From Micrasema longulum (taxonomy: Eukaryota > Arthropoda > Insecta > Trichoptera > Brachycentridae), in contig JAGVSM010002867.1 of assembly GCA_022494885.1 (NCBI GenBank), positions 62,001 to 126,000 on the forward strand: a DNA stretch of 64,000 bases. The letters run 5' to 3'. The translations under genes were made by a program, and so were the position numbers. Positions 1 to 11,260 of the stretch are shown here, one piece after another; the first letter of the stretch is position 1, and each line of letters starts with the position of its first letter. Under the pieces are notes generated by a model that saw nothing but the letters and a program-made list of their open reading frames with translations, was not told the DNA's origin and searched no databases.

Positions 1-837
1 CGAAGTCTCGAAAAGTCTAGAAACTTCTGGATTCTGTCTCCGTGTCTCGTCTCAGTCTCAAGACTCAAATTTGTGTCAATACTGGAAGCCCTAGTTGTGG
101 TTTTTGTCCAGTCTTAAGATAATAACATGATAGAGATGCCATCAAAATAATAATTAATTGTTAATTAACCTTATAGGTATTACAGTAATTAGGATAAGAC
201 GACATCCTCCTCTAGCATCAAAAAACCTAGTTTAAAATTAACCGTTAAATATCTACATTCTACAAACTATATATATAAATATGGATAACGTTACCTTCCT
301 TCCCATCAAGAAGTAATCCATCACGCGACGATGGTTAACTATTTCCATAATTGTTGTTTTGATCTTTTCCTATGTATAATAGATATGTTTACGGAGTTAA
401 GCATGTGATATTTGAATTCCAAATGATTTTACTATGCCTCGCTATTTGCTATTGTTTTTAAAGATTTTATTTCCCTCAAAAAATCGTCTCAAAGTCCAGA
501 CCAAGCCAAAATATTTTTATTTTGGTGTATCGTATTATCATTGCCATGATTTTTAAAGGGTTGTAATTCTAAAAAAATCCTCCCAAATTTTAAAATTCCA
601 CCGCCCGCGCCCGTGGCGTCACAAGTTCAGATCGGTGAGTAGGTATTTCTAACATCTAAAAGTTGAACCCCGTAATTATTTGTACCCCCTAAACGTCGAA
701 AAACATGCTACCCCGGAAACTGGAAATCTGTTGCCGGTTGCCACAATAACATAAAAACGCTATAATTTATTGGTCATTGTAAACACATGGTTACGTTCAC
801 CTGTGACAATGCAAAGTAGCTTTATTTTTAAACCATG
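1..837. other. Non-genic AT-rich DNA
   Basis: No gene recognised. The first 70 bases are a degenerate GTCTC-rich low-complexity stretch. Around 601-634 there is a short GC-rich patch containing GTGGCGTCAC, followed by a good splice-donor-like GTGAGT at 635-640, but I see no matching acceptor or recognisable protein, so it is not called an exon. Confidence 0.5.
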
Positions 838-1567
838 TTTATTATTTTTTCATACATTTTCGAGAAACTTCGCTGTACAATCCATAGTTAAAATAATACT
901 CGGAGTCCCGATACAGACATCTACTGAAGAATTATTCCACAAATCACAACTTATGACACCAAAACAATTATACGCTAAAACAATACTCACTTACAGATTC
1001 AAAAACTACTCTAACTCAAATGAAAGACATAACCTCTAAAATACATCACATACAAATAATATAATCACTAAATCCTCAACACAAAGACAACTTAAACAAA
1101 TACAAACTAATACCAATTTCGGACAAAGGGATTTTGAGTATTATTAAATTAAAATCTCTAACCTACTTCTACTATCTATTAAAACAATTAGTAACGAAAA
1201 AATGTTTTAAAAGGCTATTAAAAAATGGATAGTGGAGCTAGGTAGAAGTAAAATGGATTGTCTCATTCACCCAAACCAATATTGAATTAACTGCTCTACA
1301 ATTGTATAGCTCATGTTAGGTTTTTGTCATTTTCTATGTAATATAATTAATATAGATGTACATATATACTTAGTTTTTAAAACTGTAAATATTTTGTTAA
1401 TTATCTCTGTTTATTAAGTTAGTCTTCTTTATTTTTTTTTTAATGTAAAAACATTTCAAAAAGTATATGTGTCTTTGGCACGGGTAACCCCAGTGAGGTC
1501 ACACTATTTTTATTATTGATAATAGTTTGTAAGAGTAAAATATGAATAAATAGAATAAATAAATAAA
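838..1567 (+). mobile_element. 3' end of a jockey/CR1-type LINE (degenerate)
   Basis: A frame through 838-1036 reads as the C-terminal part of a non-LTR reverse transcriptase. It shows the pattern IILGVPIQTSTEELF followed by LYAKTILTYRFKN, the region after the polymerase domain in jockey/CR1-like ORF2 proteins. The coding similarity continues in broken frames to about 1240, where KSLTYF-like and LLKKWIVELGR-like stretches match the usual last residues. The sequence after it behaves as a 3' UTR: a GC-richer hairpin-prone segment near 1479-1505, then an AATAAATAAATA-type tail at 1543-1567, typical of LINE 3' ends. Stops and frame changes show it is dead. The 5' part is missing, the usual result of 5'-truncated reverse transcription. 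Family assignment is by remembered motif only. Confidence 0.6.
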
Positions 1568-2514
1568 GGTACAATTAAATGCTTTAATGTTTACCGCGTG
1601 TAAGAAAACATTTTTTGTGTCCAATATCCTTTAGCATTGAACTTCCTCATTGGCAAGTTGTTACTAGAAATTATTACGAGTCGGCAATTGGGATTCAAAT
1701 AATTAAATACACAATGATCCGACCGGAGAGGTATGAAAATAATAAAATAAACAGCAAACACATAATTATGTAATATTAAAAATAGATATAATAATATGTT
1801 GTGCTTAAAACTTCATATTCAAGAGTCACAATATCTACCCGCGCCAGCTGTGTTTTAATTATTCTGCCTTGATTTATCCTTCATAATTGATGATCGCCGA
1901 GAAAAACAAAAAAACCTTTGAGTTAATAAAATTGACAAATCGCAAACTAATTGCACACGGCAATATTTTCTAATCAACCCATTAATAACAACAGCCGAGA
2001 ATTCTGGCATGTGAATAATATGCATATCCGGACAAATGAAATGTTTAACAATTAATTTATGTTTCTTATCAATGATATTATTCAACCATAATATTAGTAC
2101 ATTAATCATCTTGAATTTATTTGAATAACTTACATCTTAGTTAGGATTATTCTGCATCTGTAATTTTATAAACCAAAGTGTCGTTTCACCAGTTTAACAT
2201 GTGTATTTTTTATGTTAATTAATTTGCATAATAATTAAAGCATGAATCCCGTTTGTTTTTTTAGTACACGAATACTATCTTGTAAGATCTTCGATAAAGA
2301 TCAATGATGTTATAACCATCGATAAATAATTTTTATTTTGTCAATTGGTTTTACACATAGATACGTAATTATGTTTTTTGTATCACAGTATCTAAATTAT
2401 TACGCGTAATATATTTATTTATAAAAAAAATCATTTAAATAGATCTAAAAAAATACAACAAAAGGCAGTTTGAAAAAAATAAATTAAAATGAATATTTGC
2501 GTTATTATGATTTA
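1568..2514. other. Non-genic AT-rich DNA
   Basis: No gene, repeat with clear ends, or structured signal recognised here. Confidence 0.5.
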
Positions 2515-2662
2515 CCCAAATACTTCAATTTTTGGGCCATTTTCAAAGAGTTGTAAATAACTTACTATTAGAAAATGGGAATCCAGTTGTGGTAGAGTAA
2601 GGCTCGAACCTTGAACCTCTGATCCGTGAGTCAGCAGCACTAGTCACGGAACTACAACCCAA
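2515..2662 (-). mobile_element. tRNA-derived SINE, family B
   Basis: On the minus strand it starts with a tRNA-like head containing GGTTCGAGCC, which fits a pol III B box. The body includes TTCCCATTTTCTAATAG and TTATTTACAAC. The same head and body order occurs at 52237-52395 (plus), 44925-45052 (minus) and 55690-55800 (plus), so it is a dispersed family. It is too degenerate and lacks the cloverleaf to be a tRNA gene. Confidence 0.65.
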
Positions 2663-3271
2663 TTCAAAATTAAATAACTATTTGTTATTTGTAATATTAT
2701 AAAACTATTTGAAATATAATCAGTCATCGTGATATTTTCAAAGTATGTTTATTGATTTATAAATTAAGGTAGTGAAAAAAAAAATTAAAATGCAAATTTG
2801 TCATTATTCTGGATTAAAAATTAAAACGGCTAAATATATCTAAATATTTGTGAAATGATCTGCTTTTCCAGTGATGAATCGAAGTCTGTCGTAATTATTA
2901 ATAATTATAACACATGGACTTATATTGGCCAAATTTACAATATTCATAAAATATCATCCGAGTAATTCGTTCGTAAGTAACTATTTTAGATATTAAATAC
3001 ATTGAAATTTTAAAAGATAATGCAAATATTAATACTGATTAGTCAAATAAATAATATTGATTTATTTATGCTTTATTAAATTAGTTCATAACATCGAACT
3101 AATATATACCTTTATTAATATTACTATTTTTTATCAAAATTTCTCAAGCACAATATGAGTGAATACCTAACGAAAAATACAATTGTGCTTTTAATTGTGT
3201 AGAAAAATATATAAATTTTGACCAAACTAAAAACTAAATAGTTACCCTCAATAAGCAAACCTACTTCTCCC

Positions 3272-3374
3272 TGGGGCGCTATTCTGAACCGCTCTCACGG
3301 CCGTAAAAAACACTTTTTTACACGAGCTCAGAGCTTTTTCAACGGCCGCGAGAGCGTTTAGTATATCACCCCTG
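3272..3374. mobile_element. Short MITE, GGGGCGCTATTC family
   Basis: A 103-bp inverted-repeat element. The left end is GGGGCGCTATTCTGAACCGC; the right end is its approximate complement, ending near ACCCC. Inside, CACGGCCGT and ACGGCCGCG pair near the ends. A sister copy with the same ends sits at 40661-40771, and related ends occur at 45111-45214, 45497-45559 and 48044-48417. No coding capacity. Confidence 0.7.
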
Positions 3375-3490
3375 GTAGAGGGTGTAAAGGTGAAATACGG
3401 TGACGTGTTGGTATTGGTAAAAGTGCTATTAGTCGCCTGGTGAAGATTTAAGGAAATCACAGTGCAAGCAAAAAGAGACTGGCGAATATC

Positions 3491-3836
3491 TTGGTTTTCT
3501 CAGTGATCATTTACAGTGTAGAGTGTTGGACACAGAGAACCTCAAAAGAAACAATCGAAGCTTTCGAAATTGTGGTGGTTGTAGCGAATCCTGCGGATTT
3601 ATTGGGCAGCCAGACATACAAACATATCTCCAGAAGGAACTCTGATCGTTTGGAGAAAACTATCCTCGTAGGAAGTGTCAAAAGGACAAGGTCGCGTGGA
3701 CGTCCACCGACAAGTCTGGCTTGGTCACTGAATTATCAGAAGTATCACTGACAAATAATGACTGTAGAACAGCACAAGACCGTTCCAGATGGAGGAATGG
3801 AGGAGGACTGTCCACAGTCATGCCCACGAGTTGGGC
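3491..3836 (+). mobile_element. C-terminal fragment of a non-LTR reverse transcriptase
   Basis: Translated pieces match the C-terminal tail of a widespread insect endonuclease/reverse-transcriptase family. In one frame there is IIYSVECWTQR then IEAFEI; in the next frame WWL, a stop, then RILRIYWAARHTNIS, equivalent to the usual mutated WCWRRMLRI..W..H.TN block. Back in the first frame come RLEKTILVGSVKRTRSRGRP and later AQDRSRWRNGG. The order of these blocks is right, and the frame changes and stops show decay. It lacks the polymerase core and cannot be active. Confidence 0.65.
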
Positions 3837-4668
3837 GTGATCACCATTATCAGACACGAGGCGCGGATTAAAGAGAAAATCCCCTCTACTGGGTAATGTA
3901 ATTAGATAATAGCCAGTAATAAGTTACTTACTTTTTTAAATTTTATTTTAGTTATTATGGTTCACAAACAAGAAACAATACGTACGACATTGGTATAATA
4001 ATCACAATTTGTTATGTATATTGTTCATCAATTATATGTGAACACAACATGCACAAAAAAAAAAATAAAATGTTTATGCATGCATTTTTTTTATTGCCTA
4101 GCTTAATTACATTATTCGATATTACGAAAGTTATTACAATGAACAATTAAGTTGTTACAATGTTACTCGTTTTATTTTCAATGTTGACTTAATTCATAAA
4201 CTGATTATTGACTCTACACGATAACTGGACCAGATCACTATTCAATTTAATCAATAAATCATCTGACGATTTCAGCTTTGCATTAATGCTGTAAGTGTCC
4301 ACAAATCCAATAATAAAAGCACGCTAGAAAGCACCCGTGAGTTAGGTATTTCATACCATGCACAAAAACACGTTTTTCGTAGGTAGATGTATCAACAATA
4401 CCTCAAGCGACGCAACGTCCGTTCAGCTCCAATCTCAGACTAAATTTTTAAGACCAAAATTGTGTTCGACAGAAAATAATATTTACTCGGTTCACTCCGT
4501 AAAAAAATATATTAAAATTGCGCACGGAAAAATCAATGAAAATTAATAATGTTTAAATAAGTGACTGACCTAAATATATTTTTTTAATTGCCTTTGTAAC
4601 GTTCGTCATATTATTAAGTTTTACATTAATGAAAAATTTTTGAAGCAATCATGTTTGTTACAATTTTT

Positions 4669-5100
4669 ATTGAACGTAGTTATGCAGAAAGCAGCCAGTC
4701 CATAATTTAAAAAAAATGCTATATTGATGTTAGCGGGTGCAGTAAGGTCAATTCTATGTTTTGCTAAAAGCAGCCAGACCACTTTCATACAAAAAACTGT
4801 ATTAATCACCTTTAAAAAATTGAGTTGATAAAAAAAACGGCATTTTTCAATTTGCAGACAACACCCACAGCACTAGAAAAATCTTACAGTACTTTAAAGA
4901 TCATTAAAACTGGTCAAATACAAAATTAGATTATTGTTTGTAATGTAAAAAAAAACTAGTGTCTTCATTGTTTATCATTTGTTAAAGCAAAAATATTTCA
5001 ACTGTGGTGTAGATGCGATTATTCACCCTTTTCACAAAAGTGATATTATTTCATTTTCATTTTTTTGTGGCTGGCTGTTTTCTGTACAACTACGTTCAAT
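4669..5100 (-). mobile_element. MITE with TTGAACGTAG ends, copy 1
   Basis: A 432-bp element with about 34-bp terminal inverted repeats: TTGAACGTAGTTATGCAG on the left and the complement, ending CTACGTTCAA, on the right. The interior (for example the GGTCAATTCTATGTTTTG segment) is the reverse complement of the element at 27924-28355. The two copies are nearly equal in length and in opposite orientation. No coding potential; transposase superfamily not identified. Confidence 0.8.
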
Positions 5101-5429
5101 TGTAACTACATCCTAGGCCTCAGAATTTTTTTTAGAGTTTCCTAAATATTTAAATATAGATTATCTGTGTTCACGTATTATAAGTGTTATAGAAATAATA
5201 ATAGTTTGTTTATAGTAAATCTTACTTCTTTTTCTTAGCGTACATATTTTGAAAATATTTAATACTTTACTATATGCCAGCAGTTACACCCACAGTATTC
5301 CTTGTTTGCCTATTTCGCGCCCTCAAGAGGGAATTAACTCAGTTACGATGATATGCGATAAAAGTACATTTAGATTTATATTTGAAGATTATTTTTCGAT
5401 CAATCTCTCGCAAATGCCTCCCCGATACT

Positions 5430-5798
5430 GTGCGAAAAAGACAATTGCACGTCGGACTATAAAATAGACTAAATCGACGTTTCACTGTCCCGTTTTCCGC
5501 ACCAAAAAACTGAACAGATTTTTGTTTTTTTAAAGAATATTGTGAACAAAAAAATTTGTGTGCTTTTTCCGTTAAAAAAAAATTTATCCTATTTGTGTAC
5601 CGTACGTCCGAACACGGCAGATAAAACTGGGGGTTTTTTTGGGTTTTTGGATGGTCCTAACTCCCATTAGAAACAATTTATAAAAATATAAAAACAACAG
5701 AGACACGCCAATAGTAAATATCTATTTTGTGTAAAAAAATCATTGCTTTAGTGCCATAATTCAGGGAGAAAATACATTAATACCTTTGTATGAAAAAA
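5430..5798 (+). repeat. Dispersed repeat R, copy 1 (SINE insertion at its right end)
   Basis: Matches 61890-62530 in order: the GTGCGAAAAAGACAATTGCA block, the CGGCAGATAAAACTGG block, the TTTTGGATGGT block, and a GGGAGAAAATAC..TTTGTATGAA block. Compared with the 61.9-kb copy it lacks the 230-bp THAP-bearing segment. A SINE interrupts it at 5799, and the repeat resumes at 6035 with GAGACCGCG. Parent element not identified. Confidence 0.6.
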
Positions 5799-6026
5799 GT
5801 CGGCCTCGTAGTTTAGTGGACAGCGCGTTTGCCTACCACGCAAGAGGTCTCGGGTTCATTCCCGGCATGGCTGACATGAAATATTGATTAAAAAGGGGTT
5901 TTTACACTATAATATTTCATACTCCCTGGCTTACCTGATTACCAGTCTTAACTGATCATGTTACCTTTATGTGTTACAAAAAATATCAAGACAAGATGCG
6001 ATTGGGAAAGATGATGATGATAACGA
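5799..6026 (+). mobile_element. tRNA-derived SINE, family A, with target-site duplication
   Basis: The head begins GTCGGCCTCGTAGTTTAGTG (A-box-like) and carries GGGTTCATTCCCGG (B box). The body ends in a GAT-rich tail. It is bounded by the direct repeat TGAAAAAA at 5791-5798 and 6027-6034. The homologous repeat at about 62470 lacks the SINE, giving an empty site that fixes the borders. Other copies: 28582-28816, 35403-35765, 38778-39037 and 48649-48910. Confidence 0.85.
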
Positions 6027-6059
6027 TGAAAAAAATGAGACCGCGATTTCTCTTAACCT

Positions 6060-6983
6060 TCAAACTAAGCAGAAAACAATCCATCAAATTAAGAGAAGTT
6101 TGTTATAACCTTAGAGTATAATAACGATATTCAAATAGAAATAATACAGAAGAAAAAAGACAGTTTTGTAAAGACCTACTTTCTATAGGTGTCTATACAA
6201 TATTTCCCTCCCTGTTGCAACAAATTTAGGTCTGGATAAAATTTTAAATTATATAGCACTTTGAAGAAGCAAAATTGACATCTAATTCGTGGTTACTTTT
6301 TCAGTAATCGGTGGGTACCGAAAGATCTGAAGCACATTTTAGGCAATTTCGGAGCTCACTGAAAGATGAGAGATCCCTAATGAAGTATGGAAACGCCTCT
6401 CTACTTGTAGTTTATGAAAAAACATCTATATAAGATTTAATGAAGCTTCGTAGGTAGGTAGTAGGTACATACCACCTACTGCCTACCTAATTGCTGAAAT
6501 AAAAGTAATTTCACAGGAATTGAAATAGACGCTACAATTGCGTCATTCCGTAATTGCCACAAATTAGATTGGGGCGTTTAATATTAAATTGGCTATGTAA
6601 TTTTATTTACATTGCTGTAAAAACAGTTAGTTATTTTTGTAGACTTTCAGATTAAATTTATTTTGTTTTGTTTAAAATAAAAGAAAAAAAGCTGATCTGG
6701 TGTAACTTCGTTTGGATCTGTTCAATGGATCGAAATTTAAAAAAACTTTTTGTTTTCATTTGTTTTATTTCAATATTATTTTAATATTTATTTTTTTGGC
6801 ATATGATTTTGGTTAATTTGCAAATACTGTATTTTTTGTTGTGGTTATAATAGCTGTTGTTTTCTTTAAATAAATAAAACTAAAAAAAAGAATAATAATT
6901 AGAAATATTTAGTCAAAAATTGGCTTCAATTTAAGATTTGCTTTACCATGATTTCAAATTTGTAGTTAAAACTTAAAGATTTA
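6060..6983. other. Non-genic AT-rich DNA
   Basis: No gene or clear repeat boundary recognised. It contains short GTAGGTA-type simple runs near 6445-6490. Confidence 0.45.
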
Positions 6984-7263
6984 TAAGGGCCGGTTGCATC
7001 AAAGTTGGTATAAATTTAGTTTAAAGTTAAATATTTAAACTTAGTTAAGGCTCAAAATCTGGTAAATGAAAAATTCCGTTGCATCAACATTATTTTAGTT
7101 AAGTTAAAGTTAAGAATGTTGCCACTGTAAAGGTTCAAGTTTCACCCTAAAAATTGTTGGGATTTTTGCGCAAGCACGTACTTGTTTATTTACATGTAGC
7201 AATACACATGCCCCGCGACGCGTCTTTGGGCACAAACGTTTAAATTTCGTTCCAATTTTCAGT

Positions 7264-7494
7264 GTGTGCGAAAGGGCGAAGCAACACTGCGCATTCGGAG
7301 AAGAAAAGAACAAAAGGGACATCGTCCTTTTTGAACTAGATAAAAAATTAAAAGAGCAAAAGCTAACACAAAATGAAGAACTTTTTACTCTAGAAATACA
7401 GCAAAAAAATGACATTTTTCGGGCAACTATGGCAGCCTTAAATGCCCAGAAAGAGTTAGCTGAGCTCAATCTAGCTCTATTTAAAAATAAATAA
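7264..7494 (+). pseudogene. C-terminal remnant of Harbinger accessory (Myb/SANT-like) gene
   Basis: An open frame of 76 codons inside the Harbinger derivative. The product is charged and probably helical, with VLFELDKKLKEQKL early and NAQKELAELNLALFKNK at the end. Harbinger elements encode, besides the transposase, a Myb/SANT-like DNA-binding partner whose C terminus is often such a coiled coil; the match is by position and character, not by an alignment. The frame is preceded by TTTTCAG, which could be a splice acceptor, so the ATG-less open frame may be a truncated last exon. The DNA just after its stop (7501-7560) recurs at 13923-14010 and partly at 39237-39265, so related copies are scattered in the window. 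Confidence 0.5.
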
Positions 7495-7609
7495 ACAGCA
7501 TTTCAATACAGTGATGATTTAGATTTGTTTTACACCACGCCCGCTGATGATCAAGTCCCGTGTTTTGAAAAATAATTAACAATTAAAAATTCAAATAATT
7601 AATAGTTCT

Positions 7610-7762
7610 TCACTTTTTTGACATTCGAAATATTGCGATAAAGTCGAACTCTTCCCACAAAAAATGGTCCGTTCGTGGTTTGAACAGTTTTTTTTTTCGG
7701 TTTAGAATATACTTGATGATAAATTCGTCATCGGAAGACGAAAAATCAGATAAAATTGACAT
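7610..7762 (-). pseudogene. N-terminal remnant of Harbinger (HARBI1-like) transposase
   Basis: Reading the minus strand from an ATG at 7762 gives 50 codons to TGA. The product begins MSILSDFSSSDDEF, then has RKKKLFKPRTDHF, then WEEFDFIAIFRMSK. An acidic-serine start followed by an arginine-rich patch and an F(x)ELxDxEFxxxFRxSK block is characteristic of the N terminus of Harbinger transposases. The reading frame ends at the internal deletion junction, so the DDE catalytic domain is absent. It converges on the plus-strand remnant, as expected of the two Harbinger genes. Not functional as a transposase. Confidence 0.6.
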
Positions 7763-8010
7763 TTTGTGCAACTTTTCATAGATCGATCAATGGATTTCAA
7801 CACTCACGACGCTTTTTTGACAGATGGCAAATCGCATTTAACTTTAAACTTAACTTTAAACGGCCCCCTAGCGGCCGGTTAAATAAAAGTAACTTTTTTG
7901 TTAATATTTAGTTAACTTTTTTTGATGCAACGCATTTTGACATAAAATTAACTTTTAATTGACTTTAGCCCTGACTTTAACTTAACTTTTGTCGATGCAA
8001 CCGGCCCTTA

Positions 8011-9249
8011 GGCATTTCTAAACAGTTTTAAATAAATGTGATGATATTTTTTTATGACTTTTTATTTTATTTACACTTTCGACTTTGATTTTGTGATTTA
8101 CTACACCATTATTTACATTTTCATACATTTGAAAACAATACAGGTACACCGTACATATGTATAAAATATAGAACATAGATACCTCTAATTCTAAAGACCT
8201 CAACCGATTATGAATATCAGTCTACTTTGTTTTTAAGACAAGGATACATATGAGATATAAATCATAAAAAATATGTTATTTATTTGTGAAATCAAGATAT
8301 CTCGATTCGCGTGACTTGATGATTCAATTGTCTATCGTCATTCTGATTCTCACACTCGATATTTTGTACAACTATGCATCTAGATCAGATATTTAGATGA
8401 ATAAATATTGATTATTTTTTTGTTCCATTTAAGTTTATTCTTCAGAAGAAAATGGCATGGAAATTATTTAACTATTTGGGGGAATAATAAATTAGTGGTA
8501 TGTATTGAGAGATTAAATTTGATCTTTTGTACTAAGATTGAATCAATATTAGACAAGTTAGTGAAAAATATGTATGTATTGCATTTACTGTTTATTTAAT
8601 ATTAATAACAAACAAAAATGGATAAATTACAAAGCAGAAAAAATACGAGTACCTATTTTTTAAATGTAGTAATTTCTACTGATTTTTCAAATTGATTAAT
8701 ATATGTTTTATCTGTTTTTTTCGTGTAAAGTATTAAATGTTTTTTTTTCTATTTCGTATCTACTGATCTTAAATGATAAATATTCGCGGAAAATTTATCT
8801 CATAACAAGATATCACCATAAAATAAACCTTCATATTGTAAAATCTTTAGAATTTATTTTATCATGCCAAATAAATGTTCTATGTACAAGTACATTGATG
8901 GTGTGCACCTATGTCCTCTTATTTTATTATAGCTAGAAATAATAACCGCAAGTTTAATTAGTATGTACTAGGTTCTTATTTTAACACAGTGTTTTGAAAA
9001 ACGTTAAGTGTTGCTCACAATCAGTTTAATGTTTTTTTTTAATATGATATGACGCACCATGAAAGGCAATTTGTTTTCAACCAATTCCAATTGACAATCA
9101 TTAAACAGTGGCAAATTAATTACTATCTACTTTGGAAATATTTCTCAATTAATCAATTAACCATAGGTGTGTTTTTATCGAAATCAATCATATTTTTGAT
9201 TAGAAGCATAATGAATTATTATATTTTTTACGAATTGTAAATTAAAATA
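8011..9249. other. Non-genic AT-rich DNA
   Basis: Very AT-rich. Several short open frames reflect composition only; no gene or bounded repeat recognised. Confidence 0.5.
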
Positions 9250-10093
9250 CTTGCAATAAAATAAATGAAACAAATTTGTTTTTAACCATTAACTTTTAAT
9301 TATTTTTTTTCCACCGACCGGTTTCAAAGCAAACAAGCTTCTTCGTCAAGGTTTACGTAACTAATGTGACGAAACCCTTGTAACGTAAGTAAATTTATTT
9401 TATAAAATACTTACACTTCCATTTATTGATTTTATTAATTGGTGCTTTTACCCTCTAACGGCAATTTTCAGACTGGTGAATATTACAACATACAAATCAA
9501 AATATTGATCCTAAATAAGTACATTAAAAAAACAAGCCGAATACAATACAATAATCAATAATATCTAAGTGCAACAGTTATAATGTTATAGGAAACATCT
9601 ATAGGCGTAAGGGAGGATTTTTTTAAATTCCCGATTAAGTCGATATGAAAAATGTGCATATTGTAAGGGTGTTTATCATGAGCAATATTGCATAGTTTCT
9701 GAACTGTATGTGAAACGCAAAACTGATTATGATCAATGTCGCGTGATCAATGTACGCTGAAATTAGCGAACTCACGCAGTACATTATTGGATGCGAACAA
9801 GGCTGAGAAAAAATAATGAATGTGAAACAACATATTATTATCATCCTTCGTTCTTCTGAATCCCGGAAAATGGAATTAAAACATAACAAATCAGATTACC
9901 GAGTGAAAAAGAGGAAATTTATGATTTGGTAGTGAATTTTTGAAAACATATTTTTTTAAAGGAACAACCCACTAGACTTCTACTTTAGAGGCTTGTTAGC
10001 ACATAGGCAATAGGATATGGAAGGAAGTTATGAAGAATACACCACAACACCTAGACCAACTGAGAAAAAAATATTTCTAGGGTTTTTTTTCTT

Positions 10094-10165
10094 ACAACTG
10101 GCGGGAATCGAACCCGTGACGCCTGTTTCATAGTTGCCTGTCTAACTAACTGTGCCACAGCCCCT
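10094..10165 (-). mobile_element. tRNA-like SINE head
   Basis: On the minus strand it reads GGGGCTGTGGCACAGTTAG (A-box-like) and, 40 bases later, GGGTTCGATTCCCGCC (a perfect B box). The acceptor arms do not pair, so a functional tRNA is unlikely. No second copy was seen in the window. Confidence 0.5.
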
Positions 10166-10204
10166 GGCTGGGCCTTGTATTATAATGGGAAGTCCAATAG
10201 AGTA

Positions 10205-10570
10205 TTTTCATGTTTTTTTACTGTTTTTATTTTGAAATAAGCAAAAAATCACGATGCTGACGGTACTAATATTTTTTTCGTAGGACGTCGGATAAATTTT
10301 GTAGAAATGTTTAAAATGTGCACACGAGTATTTTAAATTACCTGAAAACGAGACGTTTCGCGCCCTGTAAGACAAACGGCACGCATGACCTTTTGGCGCC
10401 AAATTTGTTCGTAATTTTTATTAGAAGTCAGTCGGCAGTCATAACGCGTGACGTCAAAATGACGTGATGCCAACTGCGGGCCGTTTTGTACATGCTTATT
10501 TTTAAACCTAGAAATTATAAATGAAAACTTGTTTTGAATACTTTGATAGTTATATCATTAGAATTGAAAA
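10205..10570 (+). repeat. Dispersed repeat D, copy 1
   Basis: Shares ordered blocks with 22960-23490: GGATAAATTTT, a GCGCCCT block, CGTGACGTCAAAATGACGT (matching CGTATGACGTCAAAGTGAC), then ATTATAAATGAAAACTTG-like and a GGAATTG/GAATTG A-tract block. No coding capacity. The TGACGTCA palindrome resembles a CREB/ATF site but may be only sequence of the element. Confidence 0.55.
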
Positions 10571-11149
10571 AATCCGCTCTAAATATGTATTAAATTTTTG
10601 ACTTTACTGCTGACTTGTGAAAACTATTGTCTATAAAGTAAAATCCAATTTTCTGGGTGAAAAATATTTTTAGACGTGTTAATTTACAGGTGTCTGACGA
10701 TCGTATATCAAATTTTCAGACAAATATCTTTACAGAATTACCTTCGATTGTTTATAAAGTAAAATCCAATTTTCTGAATGATAAATTAAACATTTACATT
10801 TTAAAAATAAATAATCGTTTCAAATTTTAGTCCAAATATATACATGTTCATACGGAAAATTTGGTTTAACATTTTAGACCATTGAAGATAACTGTAATAA
10901 AATAAATAAAACAACTTTAACTAAGTTACGTAAACCTTGACGAAGAAGCTTGTTTACTTTGAAACCGGTCGGTGGAAAAAAAATAGTGGTTTAAAACAAA
11001 GTTGTTTTATTTATTTTATTATAATGAATAACCACAAAGTTAGTGCCTCAAATATATTTTTTTTACCATAGAAGATAACTATGTTTACTTCTCATCGTAA
11101 TCGGCACCCTGGGCCCGTGAAAAGTTTGGAACGTGAAATAAGTGTAGCA

Positions 11150-11260
11150 TCGTGTTAGGGCAATGCCATTGTAAATAGAAACTACCGGGCCCCGATTACA
11201 ATGGGAATTTAATTGAGTTATATTCAATATTTTCTGACCGAAAGTGTGTTTTTTATACTA
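11150..11260 (+). mobile_element. Partial MITE-G copy
   Basis: Begins with GGGCCCCGATTACAATGGG, the left end of the MITE-G family seen complete at 49360-49602 and 58895-59687, followed by a degraded interior. The right end is not found. A reverse-oriented MITE-G-like end (CATCGTAATCGGCACC) lies at about 11091-11107. Confidence 0.55.

Larger units (their letters stand above)
6984..8010. mobile_element. PIF/Harbinger-type deletion derivative
   Basis: A 1,027-bp element with perfect 17-bp terminal inverted repeats: TAAGGGCCGGTTGCATC at the left and its exact complement at the right. A TTA precedes the left end and TTA closes the right end, compatible with the 3-bp TWA target preference of this superfamily, though the border is ambiguous by three bases. 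The subterminal regions are rich in AACTTTAACTTAA-like motifs. Inside are two convergent remnants: the 3' end of a small basic/coiled-coil protein gene (7264-7494, plus) and the 5' end of a transposase-like gene (7610-7762, minus). This is the usual two-gene Harbinger layout with the middle deleted. Confidence 0.75.
9250..11025. repeat. 1.8-kb structure bounded by inverted arms with a GAAACCGGTCGGTGG core
   Basis: The left arm at 9311-9362 and right arm at 10925-10975 are complementary over about 51 bases with one mismatch; the core is CCACCGACCGGTTTC. Complementarity continues outward through the T-run and an AATAAAATAAAT tract, with a roughly 15-bp gap on the left. The arm read outward (TTGACGAAG...GAAACCGGTC) resembles the terminal, hammerhead-ribozyme-containing segments of Penelope-like elements; that likeness is an inference from memory. 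Between the arms lie unrelated repeats, including a tRNA-like head (10094-10165) and repeat D (10205-10570). Confidence 0.6.

Noticed and set aside
5799..5868. Possible tRNA gene
   Set aside because: Has A- and B-box-like motifs, but no acceptor-stem pairing; it is flanked by a target duplication and joined to a conserved SINE body. The heads at 28816, 38778 and 59131 were rejected for the same kinds of reason.
10321..10470. TGACGTCA as a CREB/ATF regulatory site
   Set aside because: It lies inside repeat D and recurs in the second copy, so it is better explained as part of the element than as host regulation.
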